DNA from: DASWIP01 sp036397635
Lineage (GTDB): Bacteria; Actinomycetota; AC-67
Length of the DNA stretch: 64,000 nucleotides
NCBI GenBank assembly: GCA_036397635.1
Contig: DASWIP010000128.1
Coordinates: forward strand, 11,826-75,825
Reading direction: 5' to 3'
Numbering within the stretch: position 1 is the stretch's first letter; each line of letters starts with the position of its first letter. Below the pieces are notes generated by a model. It worked only from the letters and a program-made list of their open reading frames with translations, did no database searches and was not told the DNA's origin. Positions 1 to 9,013 of this stretch are shown here, in pieces. The translations under genes were made by a program, and so were the position numbers.

Positions 1-1097
1 GCCGGCAACGGCGGCGCCGCGGCGGCCGATGCGCTTCCCGAGCCGATCGCGATGACCACGACCTGGTCGATCTCGATGTACTGACGGATCCGCTGCTGCA
101 CCTGTTCGGGGAGCTGCTCGATGAACGGCTTTATCGCGCCGGCTTCGAACACGATCAGGATGCCGTCGATCGAGCGCGATGCCGCCGCGCCCTGCTGCGA
201 GTCGATCGCTTGCGTCACCTTCACCGTGATGCCTCGCTCGGACAGCGTTGCTCCCAGCTCGTTGAGCTGCTCGTCGTCGGGTCCCCCGTTCTGCCCGAAC
301 GCATGGAAGCCGTCACCGTCCAGCGACGCGGTCTGATCACCGATGCGCAGGCCGCTGAAGGTCAGCGTACCCTCCAGCGTTGCGGCGGTCCCGTCGCTGA
401 TCGCCGACACGGTCGTGGTGAGCTGCTCGACCGTGACGACCCCGCCGAGCACCGAGAGATGTTCGATCTCAGCGCGCGCCTCGGACAGCGCTTGCGTGCC
501 TTCCACGACCGAGCGCGACGTGGATGCGATCGCCGCGGCGTCGATGAGACCGGTGATGCTGGCGCCGCCCATGCTCGCCAGCGCCTCGGTGCGGCCGTGC
601 CGCGCGGTGGTGTCCATCGCGACGCCTTGGGCGCCGCTGCGCTGCTCGTCGGGACCCTGGGGGTGGAACGATTCCGAGCGCACCTCGTAGCGCGGGATGG
701 TGGGCAGCAGCGGGAACAGCGTGTCGAAGATCTGGACGAACTCTTCGGGCGCGCCGCCGTCGCGGAAGCCTTGCTTGACCCCGGCGGGAACCTCTTGTGA
801 GATCAGCGGTCCGGCGTTCGCTGCGACCGGGCCGGGCCACAACACGCTGGCCAGGCCGTAGCCGGTGCCGGTGTCGTTGTGCGCGATCGTGCGCGCGAGA
901 TGCAGCTCTCCCGTCGGCGAGGCTGGGATGCCGGTGCTGGGGGAGTTGAACACCATCGATACCGGCGCGGCCGAGCTCTTGAGTACCCAACCGCCGAGGG
1001 CCGGCGCGGTCTGACCGAACGCGGCCGGCACGCCTGCGATCGCCGTCATCGCGAGCACGCCGGCCAGCACCAACATCCGCGCGCGGACGCGGTTCAT
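1..1097 (-). CDS. secreted protein of unknown function, C-terminus cut by window edge
   Basis: Reading frame open from an ATG at 1097 to the first base of the window, at least 365 residues, no stop seen. The N-terminus (MNRVRARMLVLAGVLAMTA, then an AGVPAAFGQ-type cleavage site) is a signal peptide, so the protein is exported. The rest is soluble-looking, rich in Ala, Gly, Thr and Ser, with no domain I recognise. Its ATG overlaps the stop of the upstream LivF gene (ATGA at 1094-1097), so it is probably translated with the LIV transporter genes and is the last visible gene of that operon. Context suggests an envelope protein accompanying the importer; this is inference. Confidence 0.75.
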   Translation of the reverse strand, partial: MNRVRARMLVLAGVLAMTAIAGVPAAFGQTAPALGGWVLKSSAAPVSMVFNSPSTGIPASPTGELHLARTIAHNDTGTGYGLASVLWPGPVAANAGPLISQEVPAGVKQGFRDGGAPEEFVQIFDTLFPLLPTIPRYEVRSESFHPQGPDEQRSGAQGVAMDTTARHGRTEALASMGGASITGLIDAAAIASTSRSVVEGTQALSEARAEIEHLSVLGGVVTVEQLTTTVSAISDGTAATLEGTLTFSGLRIGDQTASLDGDGFHAFGQNGGPDDEQLNELGATLSERGITVKVTQAIDSQQGAAASRSIDGILIVFEAGAIKPFIEQLPEQVQQRIRQYIEIDQVVVIAIGSGSASAAAAPPLP

Positions 1098-1801
1098 GCG
1101 GCACCTCCCAGGTAAGCGGCCGACAGCTTGTCCTCCAGGTCCGCCGGCTGGCCGACCGCGCGGATGCGGCCGTGCACCATCACCGCTGCGAAGTCAGCGA
1201 CCCGCAACGCGGTGCGCGCGAACTGCTCGACCAGCAGGATCGCGACTCCCTGCTTCGCGATCTCGCCGACGATGCGGTACAGCTCGGTGACGATCAGCGG
1301 TGCGAGCCCCATCGACAGCTCGTCGAGCATCAGCAGCTTGGGATCGGTGGCCAGCGCGCGCGCCATCGCGAGCATCTGCTGCTCGCCACCGGACATCGTG
1401 CCTGCGAGCTGGCGGCGTCGCTCTTGCAGGCGCGGGAACGTGGCATAGGTGCGCTCCTCGATCTGCGAGAACGATGCCTTCGTGAACGTCGCCATGCGCA
1501 GGTTCTCGACCACCGTGAGGTTGGGGAAGATGCCGCGGCCCTCAGGGATCAGGCACACGCCCGCGCGCGCGAGCGCGTCCGCGTTGGCGCCGTTGACGTG
1601 GTGGCCGGCGACGTGCACGCATCCAGCGGACGGTTTCAACTGGCCGCTGGCGATCTTCAGCGTCGTGCTCTTGCCGGTTCCGTTCGGTCCGAGCAGCGCG
1701 ACGATGCTGCGCTCGGGAACGACCAGGTCCACCCCGTGCAGCACCTCGATACGGCCGTAGCCGGCTCGCACTCCGCGTAACTCGAGGACCGGAACGCTCA
1801 C
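1094..1801 (-). CDS. livF: LIV-type ABC importer ATPase (LivF family)
   Basis: A 235-residue ATP-binding subunit, the usual LivF length. Walker A GPNGTGKST lies near residue 40, the ABC signature SGGEQQ near 138 and Walker B LLMLDE near 157; the Leu-rich C-terminus ending AAYLGGAA is typical of LivF. I chose the GTG at 1801 because it overlaps the LivG stop (GTGA, 1798-1801) and places the protein start just before the first strand VPVLELRGV; the frame is open further upstream to 1933 but that part overlies livG. Together with LivG it should energise the fused permease upstream. Family members import branched-chain amino acids, amides, or in other bacteria aromatic and lipid-like acids; the substrate cannot be read from this subunit. 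Confidence 0.92.
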   Translation of the reverse strand: MSVPVLELRGVRAGYGRIEVLHGVDLVVPERSIVALLGPNGTGKSTTLKIASGQLKPSAGCVHVAGHHVNGANADALARAGVCLIPEGRGIFPNLTVVENLRMATFTKASFSQIEERTYATFPRLQERRRQLAGTMSGGEQQMLAMARALATDPKLLMLDELSMGLAPLIVTELYRIVGEIAKQGVAILLVEQFARTALRVADFAAVMVHGRIRAVGQPADLEDKLSAAYLGGAA

Positions 1802-2550
1802 TGTGCCGCCTCCATCGTCTCTTCGTCGGCTTCGCCGAGGTAGGCCGCCTGCACGACCTGGTTCGCCTGGATCTCCGAGGCCGTTCCCGACGCGATCAGC
1901 TTGCCGAAGTCCAGCACGTGGATCGTCGAGCACACCCGCATCACCAGGTCCACATCATGTTCGACGAGCAGCACCGCCAACCCTTCGCCGGCGAACCGTA
2001 CGAGAAGTTCTGCCATCAGGTCCGATTCTTCCCCTTCGCCCAGACCAGATGACACCTCGTCGAGCAGCATCAACCGCGGTCGTGTCGCCAGCGCGCGCCC
2101 CAACTCGACCAAGCGAGCCAGGCCTGTGGGGATCGCATCCACGCGCTCGTCTGCGACGCTGCGGATACCGACCCGGTCCAGGATCTCCTCGGTCTCGGCC
2201 TGGACGTCGTAGTGCCCGCGTGCCCAGCGTCGTCGGATCTCGGCGGCCACCAGGATGTTCTCGCGCGCGGTCAACGATCCGAACACCTCGAGGCGCTGGA
2301 AGGTGCGTGCGATGCCGAGGCGCGCGCGCTCATGCGGTTTGTACGCGCTGATGTCCCGGCCCTCGAAGAGCACCCGTCCGGTGGTCGGCTGGTTGAGGCC
2401 GCAGATCGCGTTGAAGGTGGTGGTCTTCCCTGCGCCGTTGGGTCCGATCAGCGCGGTGACGACGCCGGGCTCGACGTCGAAGCTGACGTCGGAGACGGCC
2501 AGCAGTCCTCCGAAGCGGATGGTGAGGTTCTCAACTTGGAGCAGCGACAA
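1798..2550 (-). CDS. livG: LIV-type ABC importer ATPase (LivG family)
   Basis: A 250-residue ATPase beginning MSLLQVENLTIRFGG. Walker A GPNGAGKTT is near residue 36 and Walker B LMLLDE is followed by VSSGL. The signature region reads IPTGLARLVELGRAL instead of the classical LSGGQ, a variation common in this subfamily. C-terminal AAYLGE is typical of LivG. It overlaps the permease gene by 20 bp upstream and LivF by 4 bp downstream, so the two ATPases and permease are almost certainly made from one message in fixed proportion. Confidence 0.92.
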   Translation of the reverse strand: MSLLQVENLTIRFGGLLAVSDVSFDVEPGVVTALIGPNGAGKTTTFNAICGLNQPTTGRVLFEGRDISAYKPHERARLGIARTFQRLEVFGSLTARENILVAAEIRRRWARGHYDVQAETEEILDRVGIRSVADERVDAIPTGLARLVELGRALATRPRLMLLDEVSSGLGEGEESDLMAELLVRFAGEGLAVLLVEHDVDLVMRVCSTIHVLDFGKLIASGTASEIQANQVVQAAYLGEADEETMEAAQ

Positions 2551-4453
2551 CCGGAGTCACCTCCTCGGGCTGACCCGGCGCGAGCGGCGGGGGTTCCTGC
2601 GTCGCGGCGGCGCGCCGTTTGAACGGGCGCCCGTCCGCGCTGAGCATCGCCGCGATGCCGTTGGGTGAACGGCCGATCGACAGTGCAGCCAGACCGGCGA
2701 GCAGATAGTTCAACCCATCGATCGTACCCACGAAGTCTTGGATCACCGGGATCATCGCGAGCGCGATCCCACCGATCAGCGCCCCACCGGCAGTTGTGAT
2801 GCCGCCGACCACGACGAGCAGCAGGACGGGCAGGCTCTGCAGCATCAGGAAGTCGGTCGCGCCCGCCGAGTTGCGCAGTCCGCCGAACATCGCGCCGCCG
2901 AGGCCCGCGAGCGCCGCGGAGATCGCGAAGACGGTGAGCTTCGTGCGAGTCAGGCTGAGGCCCAGGGTCGCGCACGCGACCGGGCTGTCGCGCATCGCGG
3001 CCAGCAGTCGTCCGAAGGGTCCTCGCCTGATCGCCTGGGTCAGTAGTGCCGACAACGCGAAGGCGATCGCGAGCAAGACGAAGTAGCTCTGCAAGCCTTC
3101 GAAGGACAGCCCCGGGAGCTTCAGGCGGCTCACCTCCAGGTTCCCCAGCGTCCCGAACGCGCGCCGATCGGGGAAGAACATGTTGTCCATCAGTACCGCG
3201 AACGCCATGGTTGCCAGCGCGAGGTAGAGGCCCTGCAGGCGCAAGGCCGGCAGCGCAACCAGGGCCCCGACCGCGCCCGCGAGCACGATCGCCGCCAGCA
3301 AGCCGACCGGCGAACCGTCCGCGCCGACCTTCGCCATCGCGAACGCGCCCAGCCCCGCGAAGGTCATCTGACACAGCGAGACCTGTCCCGCGTAGCCCGA
3401 CAGCAGCACGAGCGACAGCATGATCATGCCGAACGCCAGCGCCTGTCCGCCGCGGACCAACCAGACGGCGTCCATGCCGAAGGACAGCAAGAACGCGACA
3501 CCAACCAGGATTCCGGCACCCGCCAGCGAGCGGTTCCGCCCCGGAACCGGTGGCGCGGCGGTCCGCAGGAGACGGCCGGCACGGAGTCGCGCCTCGGGCA
3601 TGGTCAGCAGAACGACGAACAGGAAGATCGTCGGAAGCGACGGTCGCAAGCCGATGAACGCGCCGCCGAGTTGCACGTACCCGGTGACGTAGGACTCGGC
3701 GAGTCCCAGCATCATCGCACCGAGAAACGTCAGCGGAAGGCTGCGGAGACGCCCGACCATCGCGGCCGCGTACGCGTTGATCACCAAGAAGGTCAGTACC
3801 GTCACGTTGAGCTGGAGCGCAGGTGCCAGCAGGATCCCGGCGATCGACGCGAGTGATGCGCCCATCGCCCACGACAGCATGCTGACCTGGAAGGGGCGCG
3901 CGCCGTTGAGCGCGGCGAGGTCTCGGTCATCCACCACCGCGCGCATCGCGACGCCGGTGCGGGTCCTGCTCAGGATGAACCACAGCGCGATCGCGACCGC
4001 GCCCGCCGTCAGGATCGTGATGGTCTCGTGCCAGGTCACGAACACGCCGCTCAGCAGGAATCCGCCCGGCGAGAAGAACGGGATGAGCTGGCGCGACTCG
4101 GACTGGGTCCAGAGCCCCTGCGCCGCCCCGATCAGGAAGACCATGAGCGCGACCGTGACGACCAAGGATGTCGCGACCGGCGCGTCACGCAGCTTGCGGA
4201 TCAGCGTTCGCTCGATCAGCGCCCCGAACAGCGGTGCGATGACGAACACGACCACGATCAGCGCGAGTGGCGCGGGCCAGTTCTGATGCACGCGCAACTC
4301 CCAGTAGGTGAACGCCATCAGCATCCCGATGGCGCCGTGCGCGACGTTGAAGATGCCGGAGGTGACGTAGGTGACCACCAGACCGCTCGCGGCGATCGCG
4401 TAGACGGATCCGGTGACGACCCCGATTATCGTGAACGCGATGAACTGTTCCAC
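2531..4453 (-). CDS. fused LivH-LivM permease of LIV-type ABC importer
   Basis: A 640-residue polytopic membrane protein. The first half (about 1-290) is LivH-like (MEQFIAFTIIGVVTGSVYAI, the FNVAHGAIGML segment) and the second (about 305-600) is LivM-like (LVLLSGYAGQVSLCQMTFAGLGAFA, written here only as landmarks: the GYAGQ-S-Q segment near 355, GLYLALATMAFAV near 405). In most bacteria these are two genes; here one polypeptide supplies both halves of the channel. The C-terminal tail of about 40 residues is Pro/Ala-rich and cytoplasmic. It starts 9 bp after the binding-protein gene and overlaps livG. Confidence 0.9.
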   Translation of the reverse strand: MEQFIAFTIIGVVTGSVYAIAASGLVVTYVTSGIFNVAHGAIGMLMAFTYWELRVHQNWPAPLALIVVVFVIAPLFGALIERTLIRKLRDAPVATSLVVTVALMVFLIGAAQGLWTQSESRQLIPFFSPGGFLLSGVFVTWHETITILTAGAVAIALWFILSRTRTGVAMRAVVDDRDLAALNGARPFQVSMLSWAMGASLASIAGILLAPALQLNVTVLTFLVINAYAAAMVGRLRSLPLTFLGAMMLGLAESYVTGYVQLGGAFIGLRPSLPTIFLFVVLLTMPEARLRAGRLLRTAAPPVPGRNRSLAGAGILVGVAFLLSFGMDAVWLVRGGQALAFGMIMLSLVLLSGYAGQVSLCQMTFAGLGAFAMAKVGADGSPVGLLAAIVLAGAVGALVALPALRLQGLYLALATMAFAVLMDNMFFPDRRAFGTLGNLEVSRLKLPGLSFEGLQSYFVLLAIAFALSALLTQAIRRGPFGRLLAAMRDSPVACATLGLSLTRTKLTVFAISAALAGLGGAMFGGLRNSAGATDFLMLQSLPVLLLVVVGGITTAGGALIGGIALAMIPVIQDFVGTIDGLNYLLAGLAALSIGRSPNGIAAMLSADGRPFKRRAAATQEPPPLAPGQPEEVTPVVAAPS

Positions 4454-4462
4454 GGCGGGGTC

Positions 4463-5917
4463 CTAGAGCGTTACCTTCTGGTTCCCGTTGGCGCTGCAGG
4501 TTTGACCGTTGGTACCGGCAGTCGGGGACGCCGGGGAGACGCGCACGAAGGCATCCCCTCGCACGGTCGCGTACAGGTAGCAGGGAGCGGCTTGGTTCGC
4601 GGCGATGTTGTGTGCCGCATGGAGCCCGTTCCCCGTCCATGACGTGATCTTCTTCAACTCAGCGAGCAGCTTCTCGCGCGTCAGCCGTGGCCCGGCCTTC
4701 TTCGCCGCGTCGACGAAGAGGCGCCCGGCCGACCACGCGTACATGCCGAAGTAGTCGGCCGCCGATCCCGGAGCGACGCGCGCGAGCCACTGCTGGTACA
4801 GCTGTATCTCGGGGGTCGATGCAGACTCCTCGAGCATCCCGGTGTTGAGGAAGAACAGGATCCCTTCGGCGGCACCTTGCGCGTCCCGATGGAACTGGGG
4901 TGAATAGACGACCGAGTCGAAATCCAGGACTTCGGGCTGCCACTGCTGCTGGCGCATCGCCTTCAGCAATCGGTTGATGCTCTGGTAATCCGCGACCATG
5001 CTCACGTACTTGATCGGCGGATCGTGGTTCTTCAAGGCCTGGACGTATGAGTTGTAGTTGGTCTCGGCGAGCTGCACGGCTTGGGTGTAGATGAAGTCCC
5101 AGCCGACCTTCTCGTACGCCTTGACCCGCTGGAGCGCGTTGATGCGCGTCACACCGGCGTTGAGGAACAGCATCGCCGCGTTCGTCTCGACACCCGGGTA
5201 CTGCTGCCGGATGTAGTTGGCTGTGCCGACCAGGACCAGATCCGGGCGGACGGGATACGCGGGGAAGGAGTTCTTCGCGAAGATGCGGTCCGGGTTCACG
5301 GTGATCGCACTGATGTCGGGGATCCCATCGCCGTCGCCGCATCGGTCGATCTCCCGGGCGCCGCCATCATCGAACGCCGACATCGATCCCACCAGCGCGA
5401 ACGCCTTGTCGCATGCCTGAAGGACGCCAGACAGGTTCCCGTCCGAACTGGTCTTCGAGTCGATCAGCACCGGATTCAGCAGCCGGCCGTCGATGCCGCC
5501 CTCGGAGTTGACCATCGCCGCGAGCGCCTGGATGGCATCGTGCGTGGACTTGAACAATCCCGGCTGGATTCCGGTCGTGTCCGAGACCGTGGCGATGGTC
5601 AACTCGGTCGCGGTGACTCCGACGTCGGTGGCGCCGCCGTTGCCCCCGGGCGGCGCGCTGGGCGCGATCGATGGACCCGTGACCCCCGGTCCGGTAACGC
5701 CGCTGCCGTTCGAGTCGGTTCCCGTCCCCGAGCCGGTCCCCGACCCGGGATCGCTCGGATCGACGAAGCTCGCACCGCCACCTTCTCCACCGCCGAGCGC
5801 GCCGATGCCGGCCGCGCGCTGCTCGTCCGTCAGGCGCGCGCCGCATGCGGTCACCGCGAGCGCGCCCGCGATCAACAGTGCCGTCAGATGCCGGATGCCC
5901 CGGCTTCGCTCACCCAT
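4463..5917 (-). CDS. LIV-type ABC substrate-binding lipoprotein
   Basis: A 484-residue exported binding protein. The N-terminus has a lipoprotein signal with lipobox AVTAC (Cys near residue 25), followed by a low-complexity Gly/Ser/Thr/Pro linker to about residue 100, then a type-1 periplasmic-binding fold starting VGVTATELTIATVSDTTG, typical of LivK-like proteins. It is 9 bp upstream of the fused permease and 46 bp downstream of the acyl-CoA dehydrogenase, so it delivers the ligand to this importer. The operon partners suggest a CoA-activated acid (fatty, steroid or aromatic) rather than a branched-chain amino acid, but the ligand is not readable from the sequence. Confidence 0.9.
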   Translation of the reverse strand: MGERSRGIRHLTALLIAGALAVTACGARLTDEQRAAGIGALGGGEGGGASFVDPSDPGSGTGSGTGTDSNGSGVTGPGVTGPSIAPSAPPGGNGGATDVGVTATELTIATVSDTTGIQPGLFKSTHDAIQALAAMVNSEGGIDGRLLNPVLIDSKTSSDGNLSGVLQACDKAFALVGSMSAFDDGGAREIDRCGDGDGIPDISAITVNPDRIFAKNSFPAYPVRPDLVLVGTANYIRQQYPGVETNAAMLFLNAGVTRINALQRVKAYEKVGWDFIYTQAVQLAETNYNSYVQALKNHDPPIKYVSMVADYQSINRLLKAMRQQQWQPEVLDFDSVVYSPQFHRDAQGAAEGILFFLNTGMLEESASTPEIQLYQQWLARVAPGSAADYFGMYAWSAGRLFVDAAKKAGPRLTREKLLAELKKITSWTGNGLHAAHNIAANQAAPCYLYATVRGDAFVRVSPASPTAGTNGQTCSANGNQKVTL

Positions 5918-5963
5918 ATCCTGCTGGCTCCCTTTCCTGGTGGTGCGGTGTCTATCCCCGGGT

Positions 5964-7124
5964 CTATCCCCGGCGGATCTCCTGCCACGGTTTCCCCGCG
6001 TCGGGATCAGGCTCTCGCGGTAAGCCGAGGATCCGTTCCCCGATGACGTCGCGCAGGACCTCCGATGTGCCGCCGCCGATGGTGAGTGCCGGGCTGAACT
6101 CGAAGCCCACCGACCACCACGCCGGATCCGAACCCATCGGACCTGTATCCTTCAACATTCCCGATGCGGCCGCCAGGTCCTTCCCGAGCTGGAAGATCCG
6201 CCGCCCATGCGGGTCCGCCAGAGCCTTGCGGATCGAGGAAACCGGCCCGGGTCGTCCTGAGACCGCCGCGGCGACCGTGCGCATGCTGTAGGCGCGCAGG
6301 ATCTCGCCCTCGATATAGAGCTGGGCGAGGCGTTGACGCATCACGGCGTTGGGCGCGCCGCCCCGCGCGCGCACGACATCGATCAGATCGCGCGCGGTCG
6401 GCCCCCAGCCCCATTGGGCGCCGGGACGCGACAAGGTGACGCGCTCGTTCGCCAGGGTCTCTTTCGCCAGGTCCCAGCCTCGGTTCTCCCGGCCGATAAG
6501 ATCCTCGGCCGACACGTGCACATCGTCGAAGAACACCTCGTTGAAGTTGTGCGTCGGCGAGCCGGCCATGTCCTTGATCGGCCGGATCGTGATCCCCGCA
6601 GCATCCATCGGGACGATGAAGTAGGACAGCCCCGCATGCTTGGGCGCCGTCGGATCGGTCCGCGCGAGCAGGATGCCGAACGCCGAGATGTCGGCGAGAG
6701 ACGTCCATATCTTCTGGCCATTGATCACGTACTCGTCGCCCTGCCGTTCGGCGCGCGTGGCGAGCGAGGCGAGGTCGCTGCCCGCGCCGGGCTCGCTGAA
6801 CAACTGGCACCACATCTCTTCGCCGGTCAGCATCGGCGGCAGGTAGCGCCGCTTCTGCGCCTCGGTGCCGTGCATGACCAGGATGGGGCCGCAGTGGCCG
6901 GTGCCGATCGGGTTGATCGGTTTCTGGACGCCGGCGCGCTTGAGCTCGTCGTCGATGATCAACTGCATCATCGCGTCGGCGTCGAGGCCCCAGGGGCGGG
7001 GCCAGTGCGGGACGACGTAGCCGGCCTCGGCGAGCTGGGACGGCGTCGCGTTGGGATGAGCGGCCAGCCAGGCCCGCACCTCCTGCCTGCGAGGATCGTC
7101 CTCCGGGGGCAGCGAGAGGTCCAT
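5964..7124 (-). CDS. acyl-CoA dehydrogenase
   Basis: A 386-residue FAD-dependent acyl-CoA dehydrogenase. Visible landmarks: the QLFSEPGAGSDLASL flavin/substrate loop near residue 110, the KIWTSLADIS strand, and the C-terminal IGGGTSEVLRDVIGERILGLPR segment split here as IGGGTSEV and IGERILGLPR. It would introduce the alpha-beta double bond in an acyl-CoA. The gene begins the leftward operon with the LIV importer and is divergent from the TetR gene; the 78-bp gap between them carries a KstR-type operator at 7158-7171. Substrate chain type is unknown; relatives in this arrangement often act on steroid side chains or branched fatty acids. Confidence 0.92.
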   Translation of the reverse strand: MDLSLPPEDDPRRQEVRAWLAAHPNATPSQLAEAGYVVPHWPRPWGLDADAMMQLIIDDELKRAGVQKPINPIGTGHCGPILVMHGTEAQKRRYLPPMLTGEEMWCQLFSEPGAGSDLASLATRAERQGDEYVINGQKIWTSLADISAFGILLARTDPTAPKHAGLSYFIVPMDAAGITIRPIKDMAGSPTHNFNEVFFDDVHVSAEDLIGRENRGWDLAKETLANERVTLSRPGAQWGWGPTARDLIDVVRARGGAPNAVMRQRLAQLYIEGEILRAYSMRTVAAAVSGRPGPVSSIRKALADPHGRRIFQLGKDLAAASGMLKDTGPMGSDPAWWSVGFEFSPALTIGGGTSEVLRDVIGERILGLPREPDPDAGKPWQEIRRG

Positions 7125-7157
7125 ACGAGCGGACTATAGGACCCGGTGCCCAAAAAA

Positions 7158-7171
7158 TGCAACAGGTTCTA
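7158..7171. promoter_or_regulatory. KstR-type TetR operator 1
   Basis: TGCAACAGGTTCTA fits the pattern TnnAACnnGTTnnA known for the mycobacterial regulator KstR. It lies between the divergent acyl-CoA dehydrogenase (start 7124) and TetR (start 7203) genes, 32-34 bp from each. Read on the other strand it matches operator 2 at 12 of 14 bases. It probably controls both directions. Confidence 0.65.
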
Positions 7172-7202
7172 TATGCTGTGGGGCGTGACCTTCGGAGGTG
7201 CC

Positions 7203-7781
7203 ATGCAGGTCCCGAAGACCGATCGCCAGCAGGCCCGACACGCGCGGGTGATCGAGGCGACCCTCGAGCTGGCAGCCGAGGGCGGCTACGAGGCCGTCCA
7301 GATGCGCGATGTGGCTGCGCGTGCCGACGTCGCGCTCGGGACGCTGTACCGGTACTTCTCGTCGAAGAACCACCTGATGGTCGCCGCGCTCGCCGAACGC
7401 ACCGCCGAGCTGCAGCAGCGGATCGCGACGCGCCCGCCGCGCGGCGCGACGCCCGCAGACCGCGTGATCGACGTGCTGCGACGTGCGACGCGCGCGCTCG
7501 AGCGCGAGCCGGCTGTGTCCTCGGCGCTGGTGACGGCGCTCGCGTCGCTGTCGGCCGACGATCCGAAAGCGCTCGCGCTCGCGGGGGACATCTACGAGAC
7601 CATCGGCGACATCATCACGATCGCCATGCACGACGGCGAGGTCCCGAGCCGCGAGCAGGTCATCCGAACCTTGAGCCACGTGTGGCTCGCGGTGCTGATG
7701 GCCTGGGTGCGCGGCTGGATGCCGGCATCCCAGATGGCGCGCGAGCTGGAGCAGGCTGCCGAGCTGCTCGTGCATCCGTAG
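7203..7781 (+). CDS. TetR-family regulator, KstR-like
   Basis: A 192-residue repressor-type protein. The N-terminal helix-turn-helix is clear (DVAARADVALGTLYRYFSSK split: DVAARADVALG near residue 39, TLYRYFSSKNHL after it). The frame is open back to 7146, but I start at the ATG at 7203 because GGAGGT at 7194-7199 precedes it and because 7146-7171 overlies the operator. The C-terminal half is a ligand-binding helical domain, in this family commonly sensing acyl-CoA thioesters. Two matching operators flank the gene, implying autoregulation and control of both neighbouring operons. It resembles KstR in operator and in genetic setting; orthology to KstR is inferred. Confidence 0.85.
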   Translation: MQVPKTDRQQARHARVIEATLELAAEGGYEAVQMRDVAARADVALGTLYRYFSSKNHLMVAALAERTAELQQRIATRPPRGATPADRVIDVLRRATRALEREPAVSSALVTALASLSADDPKALALAGDIYETIGDIITIAMHDGEVPSREQVIRTLSHVWLAVLMAWVRGWMPASQMARELEQAAELLVHP

Positions 7782-7809
7782 CGCGGGTTGCGCGCGCTCG
7801 ACGGAAAAC

Positions 7810-7823
7810 TAGAACCTGTTCTA
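7810..7823. promoter_or_regulatory. KstR-type TetR operator 2
   Basis: TAGAACCTGTTCTA is a perfect 14-bp palindrome and fits TnnAACnnGTTnnA. It sits in the 80-bp gap between the TetR gene and the thiolase gene, 38 bp before the thiolase ATG, so the thiolase-to-LLM genes probably have their own repressor-controlled promoter. Confidence 0.7.
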
Positions 7824-7861
7824 CACTGGCCTTCGCCCCGTCGATCGTCAGGAGGCCACCA

Positions 7862-9013
7862 ATGGGCGAGGCCGTCATCGTCGAAGCCGTCCGCACGCCG
7901 ATCGGGAAACGCAACGGCTGGCTCTCGGGCGTGCATGCCGCCGAGCTGCTCGGCGCGGTGCAGGTCGAGGTGATCAAGCGCGCCGGCATCGACGCGTCGT
8001 TGGTCGAGCAGGTCGTCGGCGGCTGCGTCACCCAAGCCGGCGAGCAGGGTCTGAACGTGACCCGCACGGCGTGGCTGGCGGCCGGCCTGCCGTTCGAGGC
8101 CGCGGCGACCACGATCGACACGCAGTGCGGCTCATCGCAGCAGGCGAACAACCTGATCGAGAGCCTGATCGCGTCGGGCCGTATCGACGTCGGGATCGCG
8201 TGCGGCGTCGAGGCGATGAGCCGCGTCGGCCTCGGCGCGAACGTGATCAACGGCCCCGGCTCGTTCCTGCCGCCGAACTTCGCGGTGGACATGGCGCCCG
8301 AGCAGTTCACCGGCGCCGAGCGCATCGCCGCCAAGCGCGGGATCACGCGCGAAGACGTTGACGCGTTCGGCCTCGGCTCGCAGCAGAAGGCCGCACGCGC
8401 GTGGGAGGAGCGTCGCTTCGATCGCGAGATCGTCCCGATCGAAGCGCCCCACGGCGAGGATGGCGGGAAGACGAACGTCGATCGGGATCAGGGGCTGCGC
8501 GAGACCACGCTCGAGAAGCTCGCGACGCTGAACGCGGTTCTGGAAGGGGGCATCCACACGGCGGGGAACTCGTCGCAGATCTCCGATGGCGCTGCGGCGG
8601 TGCTGTGGATGAGCGCTGAGAAGGCCAAGGAGCTGGGCGTGAAGCCGCGCGCGCGCATCCGCTCGCAGGTCGTCGTCGGCACCGATCCGCATTTCCTGCT
8701 CGACGGGCCGGTGGACGCGACGCGCGCGGTGCTCGCGAAGTCGGGCATGAGGCTGGGCGACATCGACCTTATCGAGATCAACGAAGCGTTCGCCTCGGTC
8801 GTGCTGTCGTTCGCGCGCGTGCACGAGCCCGACATGGACAGGATCAACGTCAACGGCGGCGCGATCGCGCTCGGGCATCCGGTCGGCGCGACCGGCTCGC
8901 GGCTGATCGTCACTGCCCTGCACGAACTCGAGCGGACTGACAAGAGCACCGCACTGGTCACGATGTGCTGCGGCGGCGCGATCGGCACGGCCACCATCCT
9001 GGAGCGCATCTAA
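7862..9013 (+). CDS. acetyl-CoA acetyltransferase / 3-ketoacyl-CoA thiolase
   Basis: A 383-residue thiolase, normal length. Active-site nucleophile Cys89 lies in DTQCGSSQQ, the catalytic His339 in GHPVGATGS, and the second Cys369 in the MCCGGAIG segment. The frame is open much further upstream, but the ATG at 7862 has GGAGG at 7851-7855 and starts the canonical first strand EAVIVEAVRTPIG. It would cleave a 3-ketoacyl-CoA to acetyl-CoA (or propionyl-CoA) and a shortened acyl-CoA. The TQCGSSQQ form of the nucleophile loop is common among actinobacterial steroid and lipid thiolases. Its TAA overlaps the next start (TAATG). Confidence 0.93.
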   Translation: MGEAVIVEAVRTPIGKRNGWLSGVHAAELLGAVQVEVIKRAGIDASLVEQVVGGCVTQAGEQGLNVTRTAWLAAGLPFEAAATTIDTQCGSSQQANNLIESLIASGRIDVGIACGVEAMSRVGLGANVINGPGSFLPPNFAVDMAPEQFTGAERIAAKRGITREDVDAFGLGSQQKAARAWEERRFDREIVPIEAPHGEDGGKTNVDRDQGLRETTLEKLATLNAVLEGGIHTAGNSSQISDGAAAVLWMSAEKAKELGVKPRARIRSQVVVGTDPHFLLDGPVDATRAVLAKSGMRLGDIDLIEINEAFASVVLSFARVHEPDMDRINVNGGAIALGHPVGATGSRLIVTALHELERTDKSTALVTMCCGGAIGTATILERI

